In this document: positions 43,431-50,207 of the stretch, one piece after another
How the letters are laid out: every line of letters starts with the position of its first letter
Numbering within the stretch: the stretch's first letter is position 1
Assembly (NCBI RefSeq): GCF_009741375.1
Contig: NZ_WOWP01000058.1
Coordinates: 1-50,207 of the forward strand
DNA: 50,207 nucleotides
Origin: Flavobacterium rakeshii
GTDB lineage: Bacteria; Bacteroidota; Bacteroidia; Flavobacteriales; Flavobacteriaceae
Direction: 5' to 3'
The notes under the pieces: model-generated
The model's input: only the letters and a program-made list of their open reading frames with translations
Database searches by the model: none
What the model was told of the DNA's origin: nothing
Made by a program: the position numbers and the translations under genes

Positions 43431-43865
43431 ATGAATAATGAACTAACAATATTTTATACCGATGACGACCAGGAAGATATTGATTTCTTCAGGGAAATTA
43501 TCGATATCATAGATACTAATGTAAAAGTGGTTACGCAACGCAACGGCGAAGAGTTACTGCACGCTTTAGACAACCCGCCTCCCACTCCTTACCTGGTATT
43601 CTTAGACATTAATATGCCGGGCATGAACGGACTGGAAACATTAAGACGCATGCGCGAGTCAGAGAAGCATAAAGATTTACCTGTGGTAATGTTCTCTACC
43701 TCAAGTGATGATATTACCATACAGCAGAGTAAAGACCTTGGAGCCTCTTTTTATGTACCTAAGTCGGGCGCTTTTGATAAGCTTAAAAAATCTATAGAAC
43801 ATACCCTTAAAATAAACTGGGATAAGTTCACTGTAGAGACTAACGACTTCGTATACTTTACCTAA
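43431..43865 (+). CDS. Single-domain response regulator (Rcp1-like), second copy
   Basis: 144 residues, receiver domain only. The acidic residues are in FYTDDDQEDIDFF, the phospho-acceptor Asp59 in LVFLDINMPGMNG, Ser/Thr in FSTSSDD and Lys in YVPKSGAF. Its ending KINWDKF and length closely match the regulator at 42841, indicating duplication. As first gene of the heme oxygenase and phytochrome operon it is the most likely phosphorylation target of the phytochrome kinase. Confidence 0.9.
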   Translation: MNNELTIFYTDDDQEDIDFFREIIDIIDTNVKVVTQRNGEELLHALDNPPPTPYLVFLDINMPGMNGLETLRRMRESEKHKDLPVVMFSTSSDDITIQQSKDLGASFYVPKSGAFDKLKKSIEHTLKINWDKFTVETNDFVYFT

Positions 43866-43880
43866 GAAGATATTTTTATT

Positions 43881-44474
43881 ATGAATAATGATATTACGAC
43901 TGCCGAAACGTTTTTAGAAAGATTACGTACTAAAACATCGGTAGCCCATACAAACCTGGAAAGGCTTCCTGTTTCAGAATCAATAATGGATCCTGAAGTA
44001 ACAGCTTCCCAGTATTTATTTTACCTAAACCTTATGCATGATGTGGTTAAGCAGGCAGAAGAAGAGATTTTTCCTGCCCTTACCTCTATTATGCCCGATA
44101 TTGCCGAACGTAACAAAGCAGCCCTTATAGAAAGTGACTTCAGTGCGCTGGGCTATGCTAAAATGCAAAACCAAAAGCCTTTTGAAAACATAGAAGCTAT
44201 GTCACCTGCTTTCAGGATGGGGATACTGTATGTTATTGAAGGTTCTTCGCTTGGCGGAAGGATTATATTAAAAAATATCAACACTGCTTTAGGCCTTACC
44301 GAAGATAACGGAACTGCTTACTTTGCCGGCTACGGTAATAAAACAGGTAGTATGTGGAAATCTTTCCTTAACGCATTAACAGCTTATGAGGAAGAGCACA
44401 ACAACGAAGATCAAATAATAGCCGGGGCAGAATATGCCTTTAATACCATTAGCAGGCATTTTACCCAAAACTAA
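43881..44474 (+). CDS. Biliverdin-producing heme oxygenase (BphO type)
   Basis: 197 residues. The proximal heme ligand is His23 in TKTSVAHTNLERL, and the distal helix is the glycine-rich YVIEGSSLGGRIIL. The overall length is that of bacterial BphO enzymes. It opens heme to biliverdin, the chromophore of bacteriophytochromes, which explains its place 13 bp before the phytochrome gene. Reductant supply is not encoded nearby. Confidence 0.92.
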   Translation: MNNDITTAETFLERLRTKTSVAHTNLERLPVSESIMDPEVTASQYLFYLNLMHDVVKQAEEEIFPALTSIMPDIAERNKAALIESDFSALGYAKMQNQKPFENIEAMSPAFRMGILYVIEGSSLGGRIILKNINTALGLTEDNGTAYFAGYGNKTGSMWKSFLNALTAYEEEHNNEDQIIAGAEYAFNTISRHFTQN

Positions 44475-44487
44475 CCCCCATTAGTTT

Positions 44488-46758
44488 ATGAATATAAAGG
44501 ATATCGTAAATCGTGATATTGTAAACCTTACTAATTGTGAACAGGAACCCATACATATTCCGGGAAGCATTCAGCCACACGGATTCCTAATTGCTGTTCA
44601 CTCCAACACTTACAAAATAGAATTTTGCAGCGGTAACAGTAAAGACTTTACCGGTGTTAGCCATGAGCAGGCATTAGGTAAAACCTTTAATGCTGTTTTT
44701 GGCGAACAGGCACTTACTGACCTTAAAAGCTATATTGAAAAAAAGCTGATGCTTTCATCAAGTCTGCTTAAAATAAGTCTGCTTGATAAGCATTTTGTAT
44801 GTACGGTTCACAAAAGCGATTCCCTTTATATTATTGAGGCCGAACCGGCAAGCGTAAACGAAATAGACGCTTCCCGCGAATACAATCAAACATCACAGTT
44901 TCTGTCTTACATGCACGATACCAATACCTTTAAGGAATTGTGTCAGCTTGTAGCCAAAGGAACACGCGATATTACAGGATATGACCGTGTAATGATTTAT
45001 CGTTTTGATAAAGATTATAACGGAGAAGTTTTTGCCGAAAGCGTACGCGAAGACCTTGAGCCGTTTTTAGGACTTCATTATCCACATACTGATATACCTA
45101 AGCAGGCACGCGAACTATACATGCAAAACCTGTTACGTATTATTACCGATGTTGATTATACTCCGGTTCCGGTATATACCTTAGATGATAGTGAAGATAA
45201 AAACCTGGATTTAAGCCTGTCTATTTTAAGAAGCACCTCACCTATCCACGTGCAATACCTGCACAATATGGGAGTTGGCGCCACGCTTACCATATCGCTT
45301 ATTTACCAGAAAAAACTTTGGGGACTTATTGCCTGCCACCATTATTCGCCTAAAAACCTGTCGCCCGAATTAAGGCTGGCAGCTCAGTTACAAGGGCATT
45401 TTATTACCTCTCAAATTGACCTTAGGCAAAAAAATGAGGAGTACGAACTGTCTCAAAAAACAAATACAGCACTTGAGAAATTAAACGCTATTTCCATAAC
45501 AGAGAACCATACTTTTGATGAGCTTATAGCCTCACCACATTTACTGGAACTTTGCAATGCATCGGGGGTTTCAATACTAATTAATAACACAGTATACAAA
45601 AACGGACTTACTCCTCCTGATGAGGAAATACAAAAGCTATCCAGCTGGCTGGCAACATATACCCAAAACGGACATACACATACCGATAAGTTAGTTAGCC
45701 TGCTACCGGAATATAAAGATATATGTGAAGATGCTTCGGGACTAATATATCATTCTCTTGATATAGAAAGTAACAACTGTATTATATGGTACAGACCCGA
45801 AACCAAGAAGGAAGTAAATTGGGCCGGAGATCCAAATAAATCAATAATTAAAGACGAAAAAGGGCTTTCTCCAAGAAACTCTTTTAAACTTTGGAAGGAA
45901 ATAGTAGACTGCCAGAGCAAGCCCTGGGAAAAACCCGAGCTTGATACAGCGGCTACTTATGCTTATAGCCTGCAAAGGCAAATTAACCTGTTAATCATTA
46001 CTCAGGAAGAGGAAAAATACCGAAAACTGAGTGAGTTATTAAAGGAAACCAATTCGGAGCTTGAAAACATCAACTGGATAAGCACACACGACCTACAGGA
46101 ACCGTTACGTAAAATCCAGCTTATATCGTCACGTATATTGAGTACCGAAAAGGATATCCCGGAAAAGGTGGAAGATTCTATCAGGCGAATGAACAGTTCG
46201 GCTAACAGGATGCAAAACCTGCTGATAGACATCCTTAAATACACACGCTTAAAACACGAAGACAGCAACTTTGAACCGGTTAACCTTACCGATATTGTTA
46301 ACGATGTAATTACTGAATTACATGAAACTATCGAAGAAAAACAGGCCGAGGTACAGGTGGATGAGCTTCCTGTAATACAGGGAGTACCATTCCTTTTAAA
46401 ACAGCTGTTCTCTAACCTTATAAGCAACTCTATCAAATATTCAGCTCACGACAGAAACCCTGTAGTAAAAATATCTGCGGAAGCTGTACCGGTAGTACAT
46501 AATGATACAGACAAAATGTTATACCGACTGGTTTATGTAGCCGATAACGGTATAGGTTTCGAGCAGGAATATGCCGAATCGATCTTTAATATATTTACAA
46601 GGCTGAATTCTTCTTCAGAATATAAAGGATCTGGGGTTGGACTGGCACTTTGTAAAAAGATAGTACAAAACCACAACGGGTACATATCGGCAACAGGTAA
46701 TTTAGATGAAGGTGCGGTAATCAGTATTTATTTTCCGGCAAACAGAGTAGCCAGATAA
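44488..46758 (+). CDS. bphP: Bacteriophytochrome histidine kinase
   Basis: 756 residues in the order PAS-GAF-PHY-HisKA-HATPase. The biliverdin-binding Cys is probably Cys17 in NLTNCEQEPIHIPGSIQPHG. The GAF domain has YRFDKDYNGEVFAES and the chromophore-pocket motif PHTDIP (199-204; PASDIP in many bacteriophytochromes). PHY has the tongue motifs IIWYRPE and SPRNSF. The kinase has the Cph1-like H-box with His534 in STHDLQEPLRKIQ and the ATP boxes NLISNSIKYSAHD and GSGVGLALCKK. It should switch between red- and far-red-absorbing states and phosphorylate the single-domain regulator upstream. Its last 31 bp overlap the converging CLC gene. Confidence 0.94.
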   Translation: MNIKDIVNRDIVNLTNCEQEPIHIPGSIQPHGFLIAVHSNTYKIEFCSGNSKDFTGVSHEQALGKTFNAVFGEQALTDLKSYIEKKLMLSSSLLKISLLDKHFVCTVHKSDSLYIIEAEPASVNEIDASREYNQTSQFLSYMHDTNTFKELCQLVAKGTRDITGYDRVMIYRFDKDYNGEVFAESVREDLEPFLGLHYPHTDIPKQARELYMQNLLRIITDVDYTPVPVYTLDDSEDKNLDLSLSILRSTSPIHVQYLHNMGVGATLTISLIYQKKLWGLIACHHYSPKNLSPELRLAAQLQGHFITSQIDLRQKNEEYELSQKTNTALEKLNAISITENHTFDELIASPHLLELCNASGVSILINNTVYKNGLTPPDEEIQKLSSWLATYTQNGHTHTDKLVSLLPEYKDICEDASGLIYHSLDIESNNCIIWYRPETKKEVNWAGDPNKSIIKDEKGLSPRNSFKLWKEIVDCQSKPWEKPELDTAATYAYSLQRQINLLIITQEEEKYRKLSELLKETNSELENINWISTHDLQEPLRKIQLISSRILSTEKDIPEKVEDSIRRMNSSANRMQNLLIDILKYTRLKHEDSNFEPVNLTDIVNDVITELHETIEEKQAEVQVDELPVIQGVPFLLKQLFSNLISNSIKYSAHDRNPVVKISAEAVPVVHNDTDKMLYRLVYVADNGIGFEQEYAESIFNIFTRLNSSSEYKGSGVGLALCKKIVQNHNGYISATGNLDEGAVISIYFPANRVAR

Positions 46759-48068
46759 TTGGTTCTTCTTTCCTTACGTGAACTGCCTACGGTAGCCAGT
46801 GTTTTATTTTGCTCCCTGCCAAACAACAGGTGCTTGGAACTACCTACTATTTGTGCAGAATAAATTCCCGTATGTCCTGAAAACAGGTAAGCAACCACAC
46901 ACGCAATAGCGATAAACACGGCGCTTTCGGCACCAAAAAGTTCTATACCCATAAGCGTACAGGCAATTGGCGTATTAGTAGCTCCCGAAAAAACAGCCAC
47001 AAATCCCATACCTGCCAGTAATGCCAAAGGTAACGGTACAAAAAATGCCAGTGCATTACCCAGTGTAGCTCCTATAAAGAATAATGGCGTTACTTCCCCA
47101 CCTTTAAAACCTGCGCCAAGGGTAAAAGAAGTAAACAGAATTTTTAGAAGAAAGTCGTATGAAGTAAGATCCTGATTAAAAGCATCTACAATTACAGGAA
47201 CACCTAAACCTATATATTTTGTAGTACCAATTGCAAATACAGCAACAGCGATTACTATACCTCCCACAAAAGGTCGTAACGGAGAATAACTGATTTTTGA
47301 TTTGAAAAGTTCACCCCAAAAGTGTGTCATTCGGGAAAAAAGCATAGCTGTAAGTCCAAATGCAATACCTACTCCGGCCGCTAACAGCAAGTTAATCGGA
47401 GTCATATCGGGAACAAAAGGAATATGGTAATGCGTGTGCCCTACTCCCCATATCTGGCAGCTATAATTAGCCACCACAGCCGTAAGGAAACTTGGTAGTA
47501 TTGCCTCATAACGCATCCTTCCCAAAACCAAAACCTCAAGCGCAAAAACAGCTCCCGCCAACGGTGTACCGAATACAGATGCAAAACCACCACTAATACC
47601 TATAATAATAAGTATTTTACGGTCACGCGGACGCATTTTAAAAAGTTTGGTAAGCTGATCGGCAATAGCACCACCCATTTGCACGGCAGTACCCTCACGC
47701 CCGGCAGAACCACCAAAAAAGTGTGTGGCAATAGTACCAAACAACACCAGTGGCGCCATACGGAAAGGAATAACCTGTTTGGGGGTATGGAGTTCTTCCA
47801 GCAGCATATTGTTACCTTTAACAACACTACTGCCAAAATAATGATATAAGAGTCCGATTATGAGTCCACCCAGTGGTAGTAAAGCAATAATCCAAATATG
47901 GTTTTCACGCCAATTTGTAGCCCATTCAAGCGAGACTAAAAAGAATGCAGAAGCAGAACCGCACAATACCCCGACAATTGCCGAAATAAGCAGCCACTTT
48001 AAAAGATAAAAAAATTGTGGAATCTGTTCGACAGATGCAATGAGTCCTTTTAAAGATTGTTTATTCAT
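46728..48068 (-). CDS. CLC-F type fluoride/proton antiporter (ClC family)
   Basis: 446 residues with about ten to twelve membrane helices. The ClC family motifs are GGSAGREGTAVQMG (residues 119-132) and GTPLAGAVFALE. In the position of GSGIP it has KGNNMLLEE (Gly85-Asn-Asn-Met-Leu), and Thr follows GREG instead of Pro. Both are marks I associate with the fluoride-exporting CLC-F clade rather than chloride channels. A fluoride riboswitch in its leader (48091-48166) supports this strongly. The protein would expel fluoride in exchange for protons. It converges with bphP and overlaps it by 31 bp. Confidence 0.9.
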   Translation of the reverse strand: MNKQSLKGLIASVEQIPQFFYLLKWLLISAIVGVLCGSASAFFLVSLEWATNWRENHIWIIALLPLGGLIIGLLYHYFGSSVVKGNNMLLEELHTPKQVIPFRMAPLVLFGTIATHFFGGSAGREGTAVQMGGAIADQLTKLFKMRPRDRKILIIIGISGGFASVFGTPLAGAVFALEVLVLGRMRYEAILPSFLTAVVANYSCQIWGVGHTHYHIPFVPDMTPINLLLAAGVGIAFGLTAMLFSRMTHFWGELFKSKISYSPLRPFVGGIVIAVAVFAIGTTKYIGLGVPVIVDAFNQDLTSYDFLLKILFTSFTLGAGFKGGEVTPLFFIGATLGNALAFFVPLPLALLAGMGFVAVFSGATNTPIACTLMGIELFGAESAVFIAIACVVAYLFSGHTGIYSAQIVGSSKHLLFGREQNKTLATVGSSRKERRTNYLATLFAGK

Positions 48069-48090
48069 GTTACCTTGTTTATATAATACA

Positions 48091-48166
48091 TCTACACGGC
48101 AATTGCCGTAACTGTAGACGCCATCAGCCCTGTGAAGGGCGGTTCAAGGCAGACATCATTGCCTGT
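48091..48166 (-). promoter_or_regulatory. Fluoride (crcB-type) riboswitch leader of the CLC gene
   Basis: Read on the reverse strand the leader contains AGGCAATGATGTCTGCCT, then GAACCGCCCTTCACAGGGC, then TGATGGCGTCTACAG. This gives stem 1 (AGGC/GCCT), stem 2 (GCCCT-tcac-AGGGC) and a long-range helix pairing GATGTC of the first loop with GGCGTC near the 3' end (with two G-U pairs), in the same order as the crystallised Thermotoga crcB aptamer. The conserved CTGATGG and CTAC are present. Downstream a competing hairpin pairs TCTACA (48118-48113) with TGTAGA (48096-48091) around ACGGC-aatt-GCCGT and shares bases with the aptamer helix. It ends 22 nt before the CLC start. Confidence 0.9.
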
Positions 48167-48170
48167 ACCA

Positions 48171-48194
48171 AAAAAGCTACCTGAGGCAGCTTTT
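48171..48194 (-). terminator. Terminator after the 54-residue membrane protein gene
   Basis: Reverse-strand AAAAGCTGCC / GGTAGCTTTT stem with a CTCA-like loop, followed by T. It lies 1 bp after the stop at 48196 and just before the riboswitch. No separate promoter for the CLC gene was found, so read-through may occur. Confidence 0.65.
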
Positions 48195-48195
48195 A

Positions 48196-48360
48196 TTAGT
48201 TTTCGCTATTTCTGTTAGCTCTTTTCTCTTTGATTAATTCAACGGTTGCACCGCCTACCCAGTAAAACACGAAGCTTACAAGGAACATCATTAACCAAAA
48301 TCCTATTGTTAAAATAGTTAGAAAGCCTAAGAAACCTAAGTATTGATGAAATTCGAACAT
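48196..48360 (-). CDS. Small membrane protein, 54 residues
   Basis: An ATG at 48360-48358 opens a 54-codon frame to a TAA at 48198-48196. The product starts MFEFHQYLGFLGFLTILTIG and has one long or two short membrane segments (about 7-42), then a charged tail ELIKEKRANRNSEN. No family is recognised. Support comes from an exact -7 box (48398-48391), a terminator right after the stop, and normal codon use. It precedes the fluoride exporter on the same strand; a functional link is unproven. Confidence 0.72.
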   Translation of the reverse strand: MFEFHQYLGFLGFLTILTIGFWLMMFLVSFVFYWVGGATVELIKEKRANRNSEN

Positions 48361-48390
48361 GATCGTATATATGTTTATTCTAATTCACGC

Positions 48391-48421
48391 CAAAGATAAT
48401 CCTAAAATTTATTTTTACCAA
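48391..48421 (-). promoter_or_regulatory. Promoter of the 54-residue membrane protein gene
   Basis: Reverse-strand TATCTTTG (48398-48391) matches TAnnTTTG, with TTG at 48421-48419 about 20 bp upstream, the expected -33 position. It lies 30 bp before the start codon. This is the best-formed promoter in the window. Confidence 0.65.
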
Positions 48422-48581
48422 CACAAAAAACCAAAAAACACACAAAATAATTTTATGAAATCGTTTTCAATACCTGGTGATATTGCTTATTTTTGGCTGA
48501 GTTTTTAAAACGCGTTCACAACATCAGTCAGTTACGTTTTAAAAAACCAAATCAAACTGAATTACAATAAATACACAAAAA

Positions 48582-49979
48582 ATGGAATACAGAATAGAAA
48601 AAGACACCATGGGTGAAGTGAAAGTCCCTGCAGACAAGTATTGGGGCGCACAAACCGAACGTTCAAGAAACAACTTTAAGATAGGTAATGCCGCTTCTAT
48701 GCCAAAAGAAATCGTAGAAGGTTTTGCTTACCTTAAAAAGGCTGCTGCCTATGCTAACCACGATTTAGGCGTACTATCTGTAGAGAAGCGTGATGCTATC
48801 GCTCAGGTATGCGACGAAATCCTTGCTGGTAAACTGGACGATCAGTTTCCGCTTGTAATATGGCAAACAGGTTCGGGTACGCAAAGTAACATGAACGTAA
48901 ACGAGGTTGTTGCAAACAGAGCTCAGGTTCTTGCCGGAGGTAAAATTGGCGAAGGGGAGCCGGTACTTAAAGCTAACGACGACGTAAACAAATCCCAGTC
49001 TTCTAACGATACTTTCCCTACAGGTATGCACATTGCTGCTTACAAAGCTGTTGTGGAAATCACTATTCCGGGTGTAGAGCAACTTCGTGATACTTTACAC
49101 AAAAAGTCTCAGGAGTTTATGAACGTAGTAAAAATAGGCCGTACACACCTTATGGATGCTACTCCCCTAACTTTAGGTCAGGAGCTTTCAGGTTATGTAG
49201 CACAGCTTAACTACGGTTTAAAAGCACTTAAAAATACTTTAGCTCACCTATCAGAAGTTGCCCTTGGTGGTACTGCTGTAGGTACAGGACTTAACACTCC
49301 TGAAGGATATGATGTAAAAGTAGCTGAGTACATCGCTAAGTTTACAGGACATCCTTTTGTAACTGCAGAGAACAAATTTGAGGCTCTTGCTGCACACGAT
49401 GCTATTGTGGAAACTCACGGTGCATTAAAGCAACTTGCTGTTTCATTAAATAAAATAGCTAACGATATCCGTATGCTTGCATCTGGTCCGCGTTCGGGAA
49501 TTGGAGAAATCCTTATCCCTGAAAACGAACCGGGATCATCTATAATGCCGGGTAAAGTTAACCCTACTCAGTGTGAGGCTTTAACTATGGTTTGTGCTCA
49601 GGTAATGGGTAACGATGTGGCTATCACTGTAGGTGGTACTCAGGGTCACTACGAACTTAACGTATTCAAACCGGTTATGGCGGCTAATTTCCTACAGTCA
49701 GCAAGATTAATTGGTGATGCATGTGTATCTTTTAACGAGCACTGTGCAAAAGGAATTGAGCCAAACCACACTCGTATCAACGAGCTTGTAAGCAACTCAT
49801 TAATGCTTGTAACTGCGCTTAATACTAAAATTGGTTACTACAAAGCTGCCGAAATTGCTCAAACAGCACATAAAAACGGTACTACCCTTAAAGAAGAGGC
49901 TGTACGTTTAGGTTATGTGACTCCTGAAGATTTTGACGCTTGGGTTAAACCTGAAGACATGGTAGGTTCTTTAAAATAA
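48582..49979 (+). CDS. fumC: Class II fumarate hydratase
   Basis: 465 residues, the normal size of FumC. The superfamily signature [16 protein letters not shown] is present, with the active-site Ser in the SS loop. Other family blocks are [44 protein letters not shown] and [18 protein letters not shown]. The enzyme adds water to fumarate to give malate in the citric acid cycle. It is an iron-independent cytosolic tetramer. Codon use is biased as in highly expressed genes. It is a single gene with a strong terminator and about 160 bp of upstream sequence. Confidence 0.95.
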   Translation: MEYRIEKDTMGEVKVPADKYWGAQTERSRNNFKIGNAASMPKEIVEGFAYLKKAAAYANHDLGVLSVEKRDAIAQVCDEILAGKLDDQFPLVIWQTGSGTQSNMNVNEVVANRAQVLAGGKIGEGEPVLKANDDVNKSQSSNDTFPTGMHIAAYKAVVEITIPGVEQLRDTLHKKSQEFMNVVKIGRTHLMDATPLTLGQELSGYVAQLNYGLKALKNTLAHLSEVALGGTAVGTGLNTPEGYDVKVAEYIAKFTGHPFVTAENKFEALAAHDAIVETHGALKQLAVSLNKIANDIRMLASGPRSGIGEILIPENEPGSSIMPGKVNPTQCEALTMVCAQVMGNDVAITVGGTQGHYELNVFKPVMAANFLQSARLIGDACVSFNEHCAKGIEPNHTRINELVSNSLMLVTALNTKIGYYKAAEIAQTAHKNGTTLKEEAVRLGYVTPEDFDAWVKPEDMVGSLK

Positions 49980-50000
49980 GACATACTTAAATTTATATAT

Positions 50001-50032
50001 AAAGCCCCGCAATAACGGGGCTTTTATTTTTC
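50001..50032 (+). terminator. Rho-independent terminator of fumC
   Basis: AAAGCCCCG / CGGGGCTTT stem with a CAATAA-type loop, followed by a T-rich tract, 22 bp after the stop codon. Confidence 0.88.
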
Positions 50033-50087
50033 ATCAACCCCCTACTGGCATTAAACTCTGTGACGTAAGAAAATTATAAATGAGACG

Positions 50088-50207
50088 TTAATAAGCATCC
50101 GGTGTTTGAGGCAAGCCGAGTTCGGATGGTTTAGACGAATGAAATAATTTTTAGTCTAAAGAGTTCGAGCCTTGAATTTTTGGTTCTTTTGTTTCAAGAC
50201 AAAAGGA
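50088..50207. repeat. Probable dispersed intergenic repeat (partial)
   Basis: Sequence from about 50088 to the edge has no credible gene. Its reverse strand translates over a short stretch into SKPSELGLPQTPDAY and then a stop, a peptide I remember as recurring from intergenic repeats in many Flavobacterium genomes. The right end has TCTTTTGTTTC-AAGACAAAAGGA, an imperfect palindrome. Identification is from memory and cannot be confirmed here. Confidence 0.45.

Noticed and set aside
42841..43865. Possibility that the two single-domain regulators are pieces of one broken gene
   Set aside because: Each has a complete set of receiver-domain residues, its own start and stop, and the second has its own promoter box.

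Overview
The window looks like chromosome of a Flavobacteriaceae bacterium, most likely Flavobacterium or a close relative. The evidence is the AT-rich coding sequence, the Bacteroidetes-type -7 promoter box TAnnTTTG in front of several genes, lipoprotein signal peptides ending in SC or FSC, and typical Bacteroidota families (the lipoprotein Omp85 protein TamL, DUF3667, DUF3570, DUF4266, DUF3037, OmpA tails of the NRRSEFIIV type). No rRNA, tRNA, CRISPR array, insertion sequence or prophage was found.

Layout. 1-4.3 kb: tail of an OmpA-family gene, a thiolase, a reverse-strand operon of SRPBCC - ArsR - SRPBCC genes with a paired palindromic operator around its promoter, a TraB/GumN-like lipoprotein, and an RsuA/RluE-type pseudouridine synthase. 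4.4-11.8 kb: tamB and tamL, overlapping by 8 bp, the outer-membrane translocation and assembly module. 11.8-15.2 kb: three small envelope proteins (one with an NTF2 immunity-like fold), then an unusual fusion of an XRE helix-turn-helix, membrane helices and a periplasmic serine hydrolase, followed by a 135-bp nested inverted repeat. 15.2-24.7 kb: mostly housekeeping and envelope genes (type II NADH dehydrogenase-like protein, YihY/BrkB, GNAT, an Arg/Ser-repeat secreted protein, DUF421, PfpI, dienelactone hydrolase, DUF3667, M28 peptidase). 24.7-31.1 kb: small unknown genes, an XRE regulator, an L,D-transpeptidase, mdaB with an ABM monooxygenase and a divergent LysR regulator, and an SPFH lipoprotein. 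31.2-36.3 kb: a tight co-directional run of thioredoxin-like protein - ApbE flavin transferase - DUF4266 lipoprotein - DUF3570 outer-membrane protein - response regulator - histidine kinase. This is probably an extracytoplasmic redox system with its own two-component control.

36.3-38.7 kb is a distinctly AT-richer two-gene island on the reverse strand: a ParB/DGQHR-like protein followed after 1 nt by a HEPN-type protein with an RX4H motif. It is the best candidate here for an undescribed (defence or toxin-like) system. 38.9-42.0 kb: a YcxB-like membrane protein, a HipA-like kinase overlapping a DUF3037 gene, a VOC protein and a CREST/ceramidase-like membrane protein. 42.3-46.8 kb: a red-light sensing cluster of AraC regulator, two single-domain response regulators, heme oxygenase (makes biliverdin) and a bacteriophytochrome kinase (binds it). 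46.7-48.4 kb: a CLC-F-type fluoride/proton antiporter gene behind a fluoride riboswitch that I could fold by eye, preceded by a 54-residue membrane protein gene. 48.6-50.0 kb: fumC, then a dispersed-repeat-like sequence at the right edge. No gene-free stretch exceeds 300 bases.
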